Assembly: GCF_003054555.1 (NCBI RefSeq)
Contig: NZ_CP026304.1
Coordinates: forward strand, 868,001-932,000
Source: Streptomyces lunaelactis
GTDB lineage: Bacteria > Actinomycetota > Actinomycetes > Streptomycetales > Streptomycetaceae
DNA: 64,000 nt
Direction of reading: 5' to 3'
Shown: positions 1 to 11,000 of the stretch, one piece after another
Position numbering within the stretch: position 1 is the first letter of the stretch
How the letters are laid out: every line of letters begins with the position of its first letter
Program-made: the position numbers and the translations under genes
The notes under the pieces: model-generated
Databases searched by the model: none
Seen by the model: the letters and a program-made list of their open reading frames with translations, nothing else
Told to the model about the DNA's origin: nothing

Positions 1-2
1 AG

Positions 3-38
3 GAGCCGGTCGAGCCCTCCTTCACCCATCCCGCCTGA
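3..38 (+). CDS. C-terminal end of upstream gene, probably eCIS (partial)
   Basis: An open frame enters from the left edge and stops with TGA at 36-38; the last residues read EPVEPSFTHPA. The next gene starts 29 bases downstream on the same strand, so this is probably the tail of the previous gene of the contractile injection operon. Too little is present to name the family. A small tail or sheath/tube-associated protein would be expected here from the usual order of such clusters, but that is inference. Confidence 0.4.
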   Translation, partial: EPVEPSFTHPA

Positions 39-67
39 GCGCTGTCAGTGCACCGGAGGAATGAGGG

Positions 68-814
68 ATGACGCCGACCGGGCCGGCTGAGCTGCTCGCC
101 ACCTGGGAGGCCGGTCTGGCGCAGCGCGACTCGGGACGGTCTCTGCTGCTGCATCGGGCTGCCCGCCCGGGGGCCGGCACCGACGAGTTGTTGTCGATGC
201 CGGTCGGCGAGCGGGAGGCGGACCTGTTCGCGCTGCGCCGGGCGCTGTTCGGCGAGCGCATGCAGGTACTCGTGGGGTGCGCGTCGTGCGGCGAGGCCAT
301 GGAGTTCGACCTCGACGCGACGCTGCTCGGCGCCGGGGCGCGGACAACGGACGGGCCGCTGCGAGTGGAGGAGGACGAATGGGTGGTCGAGTTCAGGCTG
401 CCCACCGTCGCCGACCTCGCGGCGGCCGGTGCCGTGCCGGATCCGGCCGACGCCCGCCGGCTCCTCCTGGTGCGCTGCACGGTTTCGGCCGTACGGGGCG
501 GCGAGGCCGTTCCTCCGGAGCGGCTGGCCGGACTGCTGCCGGAGCGGGTGCAGCAGCGTCTCGCCGAGAAGGCGGCGGACGCCGACCCGGCGGCCGATGT
601 GACGCTCAACGTCGCATGTCCAAAGTGCGCTGAGGCCACCTTGGCCGAGCTGGACATCGCTTCCTATCTGTGGACCGAACTCGACACCTGGGCACGGGAC
701 TTGATGCTCGATGTCCACCTGCTCGCCAGCGCCTACGGGTGGAGCGAGCCGGAGATCCTGGCGCTCAGCCCGCTGCGGCGTCGTTACTACCTGGAGCTGT
801 GCGCAGATGCCTGA
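68..814 (+). CDS. Baseplate hub assembly chaperone-like eCIS protein
   Basis: 248-residue protein with the opening pattern (GPAELLATWEAGLAQ) and length typical of the T4-type baseplate hub assembly chaperone-like proteins of phage-tail-like clusters. Such proteins are thought to act in the cytoplasm during baseplate assembly. Two CxxC pairs are visible, C71/C74 (CASC) and C184/C187 (CPKC), about 110 residues apart, and could form a split zinc ribbon. The ATG at 68 is preceded by a GGAGG at 55-59. The next gene starts inside its last codons (8-base overlap), indicating translational coupling. The family call rests on overall appearance and context; zinc binding is inferred. Confidence 0.65.
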   Translation: MTPTGPAELLATWEAGLAQRDSGRSLLLHRAARPGAGTDELLSMPVGEREADLFALRRALFGERMQVLVGCASCGEAMEFDLDATLLGAGARTTDGPLRVEEDEWVVEFRLPTVADLAAAGAVPDPADARRLLLVRCTVSAVRGGEAVPPERLAGLLPERVQQRLAEKAADADPAADVTLNVACPKCAEATLAELDIASYLWTELDTWARDLMLDVHLLASAYGWSEPEILALSPLRRRYYLELCADA

Positions 815-1523
815 CTACTTCGACCGGCTGCTCGCCCGGTACACACCGGTGAGCGCGACCGGTGGTGCCGGTGGCGCGGCGCGGGTCCGGCCGCGGCTGC
901 CCGGCCCGTTCGAGCGGGTCGAGGCGCTGCGGTCCGCTCCGCAGGAGCCCGACGCGCCGGCGGCTCTGATCCCGTCCGCGCCCGCCTTCGGTCCGGCCGA
1001 GTCGGTCCGCCACGAGCGGGAGGTGCGTACCGACCGGCACACGGTCCTGCGGACCGAGGCGGCACGGCCCGGCGAGCCCGAACGGCCCGCGGTCCGGGCC
1101 GTACCGCGCACCGAACCGCTGCTGCGGCCGGTGGCGCCCGCATCGCCGGGACCGCGTCCCGCCGCCGCCGACACATCGCGCTCGGCCCGGCGGGCGGCGC
1201 CCGCCGCGTCCGACGTCCCGCTCGATCTGCCCGCATCCGCGGCACGCGCCGCGGCCCCCGCTCCCCCGGCCGCCGCCGCACCGGCCCGGCCCCGCAGCGC
1301 CGACACCGCCACCGCGCGTGGCGCGGCACTGAGCGGAGCAGGACGGCGCGCGCCCCGGCCTGCCGAGCGCGTCGTACACGTACAGATCGGCCGGCTGGAA
1401 GTGAGCGCGGCACCGCCACCCGGCGCGAACCGCCCCGCCACCGGCCGCCCCGACCACACCGGACGGCGCGCGCCCGCACTGACCCTGGACGACTATCTGT
1501 CGCGCGGCGAGAAGAGGGACTGA
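807..1523 (+). CDS. Pro/Ala-rich eCIS-associated protein with conserved ends
   Basis: 238 residues, starting at ATG 807 inside the end of the previous gene. The N-terminal segment MPDYFDRLLARYTP and the C-terminal segment (VHVQIGRLEVSA followed by LTLDDYLSRGEKRD) look like ordered short motifs. Everything between is a low-complexity Pro/Ala/Arg linker of about 190 residues. No enzymatic motif or membrane segment is visible. The layout suggests a tether or assembly factor bridging two structural partners. Proteins of this layout occur next to the DUF4255 gene in actinobacterial injection systems, but no function is established from the sequence. Confidence 0.6.
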   Translation: MPDYFDRLLARYTPVSATGGAGGAARVRPRLPGPFERVEALRSAPQEPDAPAALIPSAPAFGPAESVRHEREVRTDRHTVLRTEAARPGEPERPAVRAVPRTEPLLRPVAPASPGPRPAAADTSRSARRAAPAASDVPLDLPASAARAAAPAPPAAAAPARPRSADTATARGAALSGAGRRAPRPAERVVHVQIGRLEVSAAPPPGANRPATGRPDHTGRRAPALTLDDYLSRGEKRD

Positions 1524-1529
1524 CGTTTC

Positions 1530-2462
1530 ATGAGCAACGGACTTGCCCTCGCGACGGTCACCCAGGCCCTGGCGCTGCTGATCGAGAGCAACCTGGGGCC
1601 CGAGATGGACATCGCGGTGAAGGTGGAGACCCGCAAGCCGCCGGCCGAGCCTCCGGCCGAGCCGACGATCAATGTCTTCCTGTACCAGGTCGCACCGAAC
1701 GCCTCGATGCGGCACACCGACCTGCCGACGCGCGCTTCGGACGGGAAGCTGCTGAAGCGTCCTGCCGCGCCGCTCGATCTGCACTATCTGATCAGCGCGT
1801 ACGGGGAGGAGGCGGAGCTCGTCGGGCAGCGGCTGATCGGCTGCGTGATCCGGACCCTGCACGAAATCCCGGTCCTGCCACAGGAGTTGATCGAACTCGC
1901 GGCGGAACGTCCGTATCTGGCGGGCAGTGACCTTGCCGCGTCTGCGCAGCGGGTGCGCTTCACGCCGACCGTGATGGACATCGACGAGACGTCCAAGCTG
2001 TGGGGGATGCTCCACCAGACTCCGTACACGCTGTCGGTGGCGTACCAGGCTTCGCTGGTCCTGATCGAGGGCCGAGAGAAGCCGGTCCCGGCGAAGCCGG
2101 TGGAGGAGCGGACGGTACGAGTGCTGCCGTTCGGGGCGCCGGGCGCGCCGGTGCCGCCGGGGAGTACGCCGCCGGTGGAGGAGGCGGCGGCGGCGCATGA
2201 GCCCGTCGAGGACGGGGCGGAGGCGGCTGCGCCGGACGCGCCGGACGCGCCGAAGAAGCGCGCCGCGAGCCAGAGCCCGGCGGGGAAGTCGGCGCCGTCC
2301 AAGGGCGCGGCACCCAGGAGCAGCCAGAGCAGGGCCGGTACGAGCAAGGCCGCGGCGTCCAGGTCCACCGCGTCCAGGCCGACGGCCAAGCGGGCCGCGC
2401 CCGCCCCCCGTACCGAGAAGGACTCCGGCGCGGGCGCGAACGCAGACAGCAAGGAGAGCTGA
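1530..2462 (+). CDS. DUF4255 (Pvc16-N-like) protein
   Basis: 310 residues. Residues 1-190 match the DUF4255/Pvc16 N-terminal family (TQALALLIESNLGP, TINVFLYQVAPNASMRHTDLP, LDLHYLISAYGEEAELVGQRLIG), proteins associated with the terminator/cap end of contractile tails. Residues ~190-310 are an unusual basic, Ser/Ala/Lys-rich, probably disordered tail (SKGAAPRSSQSRAGTSKAAA). The gene lies 6 bases after the Pro/Ala protein and just before the AAA+ ATPase, the standard eCIS order. A role in capping the tube or closing the sheath is inferred from the family; the tail has no clear counterpart. Confidence 0.85.
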   Translation: MSNGLALATVTQALALLIESNLGPEMDIAVKVETRKPPAEPPAEPTINVFLYQVAPNASMRHTDLPTRASDGKLLKRPAAPLDLHYLISAYGEEAELVGQRLIGCVIRTLHEIPVLPQELIELAAERPYLAGSDLAASAQRVRFTPTVMDIDETSKLWGMLHQTPYTLSVAYQASLVLIEGREKPVPAKPVEERTVRVLPFGAPGAPVPPGSTPPVEEAAAAHEPVEDGAEAAAPDAPDAPKKRAASQSPAGKSAPSKGAAPRSSQSRAGTSKAAASRSTASRPTAKRAAPAPRTEKDSGAGANADSKES

Positions 2463-2468
2463 GGCACG

Positions 2469-4688
2469 GTGCGGGACACGGGGGCGGGTGAGGGCATGGG
2501 TACGCATGAGAGGACCGGTCCGGGCGCGGCGGCGGACGCCGGTGCAGACGGCCGGGCACTGGCCGCGGCCGTACGGTCGGTTCTCGCGCGCATCGACGCC
2601 CACGCACAGCGCGCGCAGCACCGGACCCGTGGCGCGGAGGACGGCGCGACACCCGAGAGCAACGGGCGCGCGGGCGGGAGCGGCGCCGCGGACGCAGGCA
2701 ACGGGGGCGCAGGCGCCGCCGCAGCTCAAGGCCGACCGCAGCCCGAGGCGGGTGGACCGGCATCCGTACGCCCGGACGACGCCACGGCCGACCGCAACGC
2801 ACCCGTGGACCACGCCGCCGGTCGGGCGCGTGCCCACTCCGGAGCTCCCGAACTCACCGGCCCCCACAGCCCGGACCTCACCCCCTCCGGACCCGTCACC
2901 CTCGACGCGCTCGTCGCCTGCTTCGGGCTCAGCACCTTCGAACGCGACGTCGTCCTGCTCGCCGCCGCCACCGAGCTCGACCCCACCGCCGGCGGCCGCT
3001 GCGCCGCCGCGTGCGGCGACCCGGAGCGCGCGCACCCGACGTTCTCGCTCGCCCTCGCCGCGCTCGCCGAGCCGCACTGGAGCGCTCTCACGCCCGTCGC
3101 CCCGCTGCGCCGCTGGCGGCTCGTCGAGCTGGACGACGAGACCCGGCTGACCACCTCCCGGCTGCGCCTCGACGAGCGCATCCTGCACTTCCTGGTCGGC
3201 TCGCCGTATCTGGACTCCCGGCTGCACGGGCTGCTGCGCCGTACGACCGTGCCGGACTCTCTGCCCGCCTCCTACGATCTCGCGGCGAGCCAGGTCGCCA
3301 CGGGCTGGGCGGGCGCTGGGCAGTACGCACCGCTCCGCGTCGAGCTGGTCGGCGGTGATCTGCGTACGCGTGCCGACATCGCCGCCGCGGCGGCACGCCG
3401 TTCCGGTCTCGGCCTGTACGCGATGGCCGCCGACGACATGCCGACCGACCCGGCCGAGCGCGACCGGCTGGCCAGGCTCTGGCAGCGGGAGGCGATCCTG
3501 CTGCCCGCCGCGCTGCTGGTGGAGGTCGGCGACCTGGACCGCGAACAGGCCGCCGCCACCGACGCGTTCATCGAGAGCGCGGCCGTGCCGCTCGTCGTCT
3601 CCAGCCCCGATCCGCGCCAGACCGCGCGGCCGCGCGGCGAACGGGTCACCGTCCCCGCGCTCGACACCGAGGAGCAGCTGGGTGTGTGGGCGGACGCCTT
3701 CGAGGCCGTACCGGAGGTGTCCGAGGAGGACCTGAAGGTTCTCGTCGAGCAGTTCTCGCTGCCGCCTCATCTGATCCGTTCCGCCGGCGCGGCCGTCGTA
3801 CGGGATCTGCCCGGTGAGGACGAGCTGGACGCGACCGGACTGGCCTGGAAGGCCGGGCTCACCGAGGCCCGGATGGGCATGGACGAGCTGGGCCGGCGAA
3901 TCGAACCGCAGGCGGCCTGGGGCGATCTGGTGCTGGCGGAGCGGCAGTTGAGGGTCCTGCGCGAGATCGTCGCGCATGTACGCCGGCGAGCCACGGTCTA
4001 CCAGGAGTGGGGCTTCGCCGCGACGCTGCGCCGCGGCCTCGGCGTCACCGCCCTCTTCGCCGGTGGTTCCGGCACCGGCAAGACCCTCGCCGCCGAGGTG
4101 ATGGCGAAGGAACTGGGCCTGGATCTGTTCATCATCGATCTGTCCCAGGTGGTCAGCAAGTACATCGGTGAGACCGAGAAGAACCTGCGCAGGGTCTTCG
4201 ACGCCGCCGAACGTGGCGGCGCGCTGCTGCTCTTCGACGAGGCGGACGCGCTGTTCGGCAAGCGCAGCGAGGTCAAGGACAGCCATGACCGGTACGCCAA
4301 CCTCGAGGTCAGCTATCTGCTGATGCGGATGGAGGCGTACCGCGGTCTGGCGATCCTCACCACCAACATGAAGCAGGCCCTGGACACGGCCTTCATGCGC
4401 CGTATCCGCTTCGTCGTCGACTTCCCCTTCCCGGGCGAGAGCGAGCGCGCCGAGATCTGGCGGCGGGTGCTGCCCGCGCGGGCCCCGGTGAAGGGCATCG
4501 ATCCGGAGCTGCTGGCCCGGCTGACCGTGGCGGGCGGCTCCATCCGCAATATCGCGCTGTCGGGCGCCTTCCTCGCCGCGGAGGAGGGCGACCGGCTCCA
4601 GATGCGTCACATGCTGGAGGCGGCGCGCACCGAATACCTCAAGTTGGACCGCTCCCTGACGCCCTCGGAGGTCCACGGATGGGTCTGA
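2469..4688 (+). CDS. AAA+ ATPase of contractile injection system (Pvc15/Afp15-like)
   Basis: 739 residues if the GTG at 2469 is used; an in-frame ATG at 2496 behind GGGTGAGGG is an equally good start. The first ~130 residues are Gly/Ala-rich and disordered. A middle domain of about 350 residues follows (LDALVACFGLSTFERDVVLLAAATELDP). The C-terminal AAA+ domain has Walker A GGSGTGKT at 532-539, Walker B LLLFDEAD with D590/E591, and a sensor/arginine-finger region LTTNMKQALDTAFMRRIRF. Every eCIS cluster carries one such ATPase, believed to act in particle assembly or cargo loading rather than in sheath recycling. Its stop overlaps the next start. Confidence 0.9.
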   Translation: MRDTGAGEGMGTHERTGPGAAADAGADGRALAAAVRSVLARIDAHAQRAQHRTRGAEDGATPESNGRAGGSGAADAGNGGAGAAAAQGRPQPEAGGPASVRPDDATADRNAPVDHAAGRARAHSGAPELTGPHSPDLTPSGPVTLDALVACFGLSTFERDVVLLAAATELDPTAGGRCAAACGDPERAHPTFSLALAALAEPHWSALTPVAPLRRWRLVELDDETRLTTSRLRLDERILHFLVGSPYLDSRLHGLLRRTTVPDSLPASYDLAASQVATGWAGAGQYAPLRVELVGGDLRTRADIAAAAARRSGLGLYAMAADDMPTDPAERDRLARLWQREAILLPAALLVEVGDLDREQAAATDAFIESAAVPLVVSSPDPRQTARPRGERVTVPALDTEEQLGVWADAFEAVPEVSEEDLKVLVEQFSLPPHLIRSAGAAVVRDLPGEDELDATGLAWKAGLTEARMGMDELGRRIEPQAAWGDLVLAERQLRVLREIVAHVRRRATVYQEWGFAATLRRGLGVTALFAGGSGTGKTLAAEVMAKELGLDLFIIDLSQVVSKYIGETEKNLRRVFDAAERGGALLLFDEADALFGKRSEVKDSHDRYANLEVSYLLMRMEAYRGLAILTTNMKQALDTAFMRRIRFVVDFPFPGESERAEIWRRVLPARAPVKGIDPELLARLTVAGGSIRNIALSGAFLAAEEGDRLQMRHMLEAARTEYLKLDRSLTPSEVHGWV

Positions 4689-5017
4689 ACCAGGAGCCGC
4701 GCACGGTGCGCGTGGACATCGGCGAGCTGGTGCTCGACGGTTTCGACCGGCTCGACCCCGAGCGGGTGTCGGCCGCCATCGAGGCCGAGCTGGCCCGGCT
4801 CGTACGGGAGCGCGGCGTGCCGCTGGCCGCGGACGGCGGGCGGGCGCTGGACGCGTTGTCCGGGCTGCCGCCGCTTCCGGCCACCACCTCGCCGGGGCGG
4901 CTCGGCGAGGCGCTGGCGCGGGCGGTGCACGCGGGCCTCTCGGGGCGCGGTGAAGCGGCGGGTCCCGCTGACGCGGCTCCTGCTGACGGATCGTCGGCGC
5001 GAGGGGGGACGCGATGA
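4679..5017 (+). CDS. Small conserved eCIS protein of unknown function
   Basis: 112 residues, starting 10 bases inside the ATPase gene and ending 4 bases inside the DUF4157 gene (ATGA junction), so translation of the three is likely coupled. The N-terminal ~50 residues (VRVDIGELVLDGFDRLDPERVSAAIEAELARLVRERGVP) look like a compact alpha/beta module, reminiscent of small eCIS proteins that carry this VDIGELVLDGF pattern. The rest is Ala/Gly-rich. No catalytic motif, signal peptide or membrane helix. Position between ATPase and cargo suggests an adaptor for cargo loading; that is inference only. Confidence 0.7.
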   Translation: MGLNQEPRTVRVDIGELVLDGFDRLDPERVSAAIEAELARLVRERGVPLAADGGRALDALSGLPPLPATTSPGRLGEALARAVHAGLSGRGEAAGPADAAPADGSSARGGTR

Positions 5018-8000
5018 GTTCTCACGCAGCGTCGCAGGACGCCGCCCGTGCCGCGCAGGACGCGAAACGGCGCAAGCGCAAGGACCGCGCCAAGTCCCGC
5101 ACGCCGGAGCCGAAGAACATCGTCAGCGGGGCCGGTCAGCCGCTGGACCTGAGCGTACGGCGGGAGCTCGAGGAGCAGCTGGGGCACGACTTCGGCCGGG
5201 TGCGGCTGCACACGGACCGGGACGCGGGCACACTCACGGAGCTGTTGGGCGCGGACGCGGTCGCGGTCGGCCAGGACATCTTCTTCCGCGAGGGTACGTA
5301 CCGGCCGGGAACGGCCGACGGACAGCGGCTGCTGGCCCATGAGTTGCTGCACACCGTGCAGAACCCGGAGGGCCTGGGCGCCCTTCGCGCCGGCCGCGAT
5401 CTGGGCGCGGTCAGCCTGCCGCAGCAGGCGATGGAGCGCGAGGCGGAGTCGACGGCGCGGGCCGTCGTACGGGGCGAGGAGCAGGCTCCCGAGGTGGAGC
5501 CGGGCCAGTCCACCCCCGGCTGGCTGCGGTACGCCACGGTCGACGCCGACCGGAACCGTATGGAGCAGCTGGACCCGGCGACGCTGGTGGACCGGCTCGC
5601 GAATGGCGTGCTGCGCTCCCTGCGCGGCGACCCTGCCGACCTCTCCCACCGCGTGCGTCTCCAACTCGCCCGGATGTCACCGAAGTTGCAGGACTCGGTG
5701 CTGGACCGGCTGGAATTACGGCTGCTCTCGAACGAGTACGACCGGCTGCTGGACCTCGCCGAGGCGGCGGAGATCCTGCCGGTGGACCTTCAGCCGGCCG
5801 AGGTGCCCGAGCCGGAGACGGACCTCTTCGAGCTGCTGGGTGTCGAGCGCACCCAGTGGAAGCGTGAGGAGGAGGGCGGGCGGCCCTCGAAGGACAAGCG
5901 CGCCGAGGACTCCCGCGAGGAGCAGAAGGACACCGAGGCACGGGACGAGAAGCGCGGCGGTGAGCGAAGCAGGGCGCAGTCGGACGCGGCGGCCGAGAAG
6001 ACGGAGGCCGCCCGGCGCACGGAGCAGGAGGACGAACGCGCCCAGTCCCGGCAGCAGGCGGCGCAGGAGCAGCAGCAGGAAGAGGAGCAGCAGGGCCAGG
6101 ACCGGCAGCGGGTTGACGAGGCAGCCGACGAGCGGGCCCAGGGGCAGCAGCAGGGCACCGAGCAGGCGAAAGAGGAGCGCAAGGAGCAGCGGGACCGGGA
6201 GGAGCAGGACCCCGAGCAGGCGAACTCCCCCGGCGCGGACAAGCGCAGGCGCAAGGACGACGCGACGAAGGCGGCGGCCGGGTCGAAGCAGGCGGACGTC
6301 GACCCGAAGGCGAAGGGGCAGCCCGGTCCCGTACGGCCGGAGAAGGTGGACGAGCGGGCGGAACAGCGGGACAGCGCGCTGTCCGAGCACGGCCTGCACG
6401 AGAAGGACGAGGACGAGGACGAACCGCGCGAGGAGGAGAAGCCGCTCGGGCTCGAGGCGGGCGCGGACGGTGAGATCGGCGGCGAGCAGGACGGCGACCG
6501 GGACAAGGGCGGTGCGGCCAGGCGCGAAACGGAGCTGAAGCCCGAGGACTACCTGCCGGAGACCGACCTCGACCTGTCCTCCGTACCGACCGCCGACCGG
6601 ACGGCGGGCGCGGCTGCGCCGTCCGTCCCCAGCTTCCCGACACCTCCGCCGACGAAAGCGGAACGGGTCGAGCAGCAGCGGGAGAACGAAGCGCACGAGG
6701 AGGACGAGGACGGCGCCGGGCCCGAGGCGAAGGCGCCGGGCGAGGACGAGGGCCCCGTCGAGGGCGAGGCGCCGAAGCCCGAGGGCGGCCCCGCGGCTCA
6801 GGCCCAGGACCGCAGCGCCAAGGACCTGCAGCCGGACAAACCAACCGATCAGGAGGTCGGCCCCGACCCGGAGACCACCGAAAAGGATCAGCAGGAGCCG
6901 GAGGCCGAGAAGCCGGATCCGGCGCAGGAGCAGGACCAGGACGACGACGCCGGCAGTGCCTCGCAGGACGGCGACGAGAAGCCGGACGCCAAGGATGCGC
7001 AGGAGGAACAGCAGGAGCTGAAGGAGCGCGGGCAGCAGGAGCAGCGGGGCTCGGCCGGGCAGCCGCAAGGCGCTGCCGCGGCTTCGTCGAGTCCGGATAC
7101 GTCACCCGGTCCGGCGGCGACGCGTCCCGCGGGTGCGCAGACGCAGAAGGCGCCCGTCGAGGACCGCAACCCCTCCCCCGCTGCGCGCCGCGATGCCGAG
7201 CCGCCCAAGTCCGAGCGGGAGGCCGCCGGGCCCAAGAGCCTGATCCCCAAGGAGACCGGCCCCGGCGCTGCGCCTCGCGGCACGGTCGGCGGTAGCGAAC
7301 AGTCGGGACCGACCACGGCGGCAGGCCCCGGAGCGGCCCCGTCCGCCGCACAGGCGGCGGTGAGCCCGGCGGGCGAACAGGCCGAGAGCCCCGGCAAGTT
7401 GGGCGCCCCTGCCCCGGAAGGCGCCCAGGCGCAGCCCGAGGCGTCGCTGGAGAAGGACGGCGGCGGCTGTGCCCCGCCGGAGCCGGCGGCGGAGAAGGAG
7501 GAGGGCGGCGGCAGCTGCGGTGGCGGAGGCGGTGGGGCGGCCCCCGAGGAGAAGCAGCAGGAGCCGCCGGACGTCTCGGGTCAGGACCCGAAGGCCGCCA
7601 TCGGTACGGTCAGCAAGCTGGCGCCGGACCAGGCGGCGGCAGCGATGCCCGGCGTGGACGCAGCGGCTGACAAGAAGGTCGGCGAGGAGCAGCAGCGGCT
7701 GGACGCCAACCCACCGAAGCGGGAGCGTCCTTCGGGCGCGCCACAGACCCAGTCGGGCCGGCCCGAGGCGGCCGCGCCTGCCGCCCAGGTGACGGGCAAG
7801 GTCGAGAAACTGGGCCCCGAGGAGCAGATCGAGAAGCAGAAGGCCAAGGGCAGCGAGAAGGCGGAAGGCGCGAAGCCGACCGACAACACTCCCCCGCCGC
7901 CGCCACCCGTGGCGGACAAGCTGACCGAGGAAGAGGCCAAGAACGTCGACGCCGCGGCCGACGCGGTGCCGACAGTCGACCCAGAGCTCCAGAACAAGAC

Positions 8001-11000
8001 GGTGGGCCCCGCCCCCAAGATCAGGCTTGAGGGCGAGAGCGACCCGAAGCGCACGGATGACCAGGCCAAGGCGCTGAAGGACAAGCAGTCCGACATCCAG
8101 AGCACGGGTCGTGAGGACGCGGCCAAGCCGATGGGCGAGGACCAGATCTTCCCCAACGCACCGCAGGAGCAGCTGGTCGGGAAGGCCGTGGGCCGCGCCG
8201 GCGGCAAGGGCGGCAATCTGGCTGCGTCGTCCATGCCCAAGCCCGGCGTCGGCGCGGTCGCCAAGCAGGAGCGCGGAAGCGAGATCCAGGGTGCCGCGGG
8301 CCAGGCCCAGGGCGACCTGGGCGCCAAGGAGAAGGAACAGCAGCAGGGCGAGCAGCAGGCCAAGCAGGAGAAGCAGACCGAGATCGACCGCGAGGTCACT
8401 CAGAACGTGGAGAAGCAGACGGCCGAGCGTGGCCGTGCGGCGGAGGATGCTCAGCGCGAGCGCGAGGGCTGGCGCAACGAGCAGGACAAGGAGATCGAGG
8501 ACGCGGACAAGGAGTCCGAGAAAGAACACACGTCCAAGAACAAGGAAATCGTCAAGGCCCGCGACGACAAGGACAAGGAGGTCGGCGACAGGAAGGACAA
8601 GGACAACCAGCAGATCGACACGGAGCGGGAGAACGCGGAGAAGGAGGCCGAGAAGAAGAAGAAGGAGGAAAAGCCCTCCGGAGGCTTCTTCGGCTGGGTC
8701 GCGGACAAGGTGAAGAGCGCCTTCAACGCGATCCTCGAAGCGGTGACCGCGGTCTTCGACGCCGCGCGCAAGGCAGTCAACGGCATCATCGACACGTTCA
8801 AGGAGTGGGCCAACAAGGCCATCGACTTTGTACGTGACCTCGCGATCAAGGCGATCGGTGTGCTGGCGGACGCGCTGATCGCCATCGGGGACGTACTGCT
8901 CGCGGCGTTCCCCGAACTGCGCGACAGGTTCCGCAAGGCGATCGAAGGCCTGCGCGACAAGGCGATCGCCGCGGTCAACACGCTGGCGGACGGCCTGAAG
9001 AAGGCTGTGAACGCGCTGCTGGACGCTCTGGCGGCGGGCCTGAACGCGCTACTCGATGTGCTCGAGGCGGGCATCAAGGCCGTCATCAAGATCTACCAGG
9101 CGGTCATTCTCGGCGCGATCAAGTTCGCCCAGGCGGCGATCGAAGCGCTGGGCAAGTTCGCGGCACTGGTCGCGGACATCGCGCCGGACCCGGGCGGCTG
9201 GATCGGCAAGGCGGGCAGCTCGGCGAAGGCGGGTATCACCGACCACCTCTGGGGCGCGATCAAGACAGGCGTGAAGCGGTGGTTCGACACGAAGGTCGAG
9301 GGCATTCTGGGGCTCGGCAAGGCCGTGATCAACGTCCTTGTGAAGGGCTGCGTCTCGATCAAGCAGATCGGCAAGATGGCGTGGGAGGCGATCATCGCCT
9401 CGCTGCCGATGATGATCGCCTCGATCGTCATCGAGAAGGTCGTCTCGATGATCGTGCCCGCGGCGGGCGCGATTCTCACGATCGTTCAGGGTCTGATGGC
9501 GGCCTGGCAGAGCATCAGCTCGATCCTCTCCGCATTCAGCAAGTTCTGGGCCTACTTGAAGGCGGTGAAGGCCGGCCCGGCCGCGTGCCTCTTCGCCGAG
9601 GCGGTGGCCGCGGGGATCGTGGCGCTGCTGGACTTCATCGCCAACTTCCTTCTGGCGCGGCTCGGTTCCGCGACCAAGGGGGTCGGCAAGCGGCTCAAGG
9701 CCATGTCCGAGAAGATCATGAAGGGCCTACAGAAGGCGGGCGGGGGCGCGAAGAAGGCGGCGGGCTCGGCGGTCAACAACGCGCGGGGCGCGATCCGCAA
9801 CGCCACGCAGACCTTGCGCAGGCCCCCGGTGGCGCCCAAGCCGAAGGCGAAGCCTTCCCCGAACCCGAAGGCGCCGCCGAAACCGAAGGACGCGGCGACG
9901 CCGAAGTCACCGGCGAAGCCGCAGCCGACGCCGGCGAAGCCGAAGGACACGACACCTGGAGGCACGAAGGGTAAAACGCCCGAAGCCTCCAAGAAGAGGA
10001 AAGAGATCGAGGGCCCCAAGCCCACCAAGCCCCAGAAGCCGAAGTCCCCCTTGGGCAACGCCCTCGGCAGGGCAAAGAGGGCGGTCAAGTCGGCCTTGAC
10101 GAAGGTCCGCAACGCGGCGAAGACGCTGGGCAAGAAGCTCAAGAAGAGCAAGCCGGGCAAGGCCCTGAAGAACAGCGCGTCGAAGCTGCGCAACGTCTTC
10201 AAGCAGAAGCGCGACAACCTGCGCGACCACAAGAAGAAGCAGACGGACCAGAAGAAACAGAACAAGGACGAGCACAAGAATAAGAAAGATCAGCAGCACG
10301 GCGATCGGCTCGCCAAAGCTGTGGCCCGCATGCGCCCGGCCCTCAAGGCCATGCTGCGCAAAGGGGTGCCGCCGCGCATTCTCAACGCTGCCCTCAATGC
10401 GATGCGGGTCTGGTACCGGCTGTCCCGAGTGGCGGCCGACGGCGCCCGGAAGTTCACCATCCGGGCATGGGCCAGCCCACCGGCGATCGTCGTACCCGGC
10501 ACGACGGTCACCATCGAACCCCGCGAGGCGCTTGCCTTCGTCCAAGAACTCTCAGCGGAAGTGCGCTCCAAGTCCGCTGCCAACGAGAACCGCAACAGCC
10601 CGGCAGAGGTCATCCGCGACCCGGAGACCGGGAAAGTGAGTCAAGTAAAGGCGAGCGAAGGGACGCGTATGAGCGAACTCGTCGCAGACCTGGACGACCT
10701 CCAAGCCGGCGGCGAATTCCCGGAGCACGGCGCCAAGAAGGGGGTGAAGGATGTACTGAAGAAAGACCCCGAGACAGGAAAGAAGGTGAGCACCGGAGAG
10801 CAGAAGCAATACGACCTCCCTGGCGAATGGGACCTGGACTGGGAAGGCGAAAGCGGCGGCGTAAAGATGCACGAAATGCCCGGCGGCGTTAACACCGTGG
10901 CCCACATGCGCCAGGAAGGACAGGTAAGGGGAGACGCACCGCCCTACTCCAAACTTGCCAAGCGGGAAGGCGTTCATGGCTACGCATACCTCGAACAGCA

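Noticed and set aside
765..4676. Very long minus-strand open frame opposite the first eCIS genes
   Set aside because: High-GC shadow: Arg/Gly/Pro/Leu-rich translation with no family pattern, while the plus strand carries recognised families throughout.
6000..8700. Charged repeat region considered as tandem DNA repeats
   Set aside because: Glu/Lys/Gln-rich coding low complexity; no exact repeating unit of DNA is visible.
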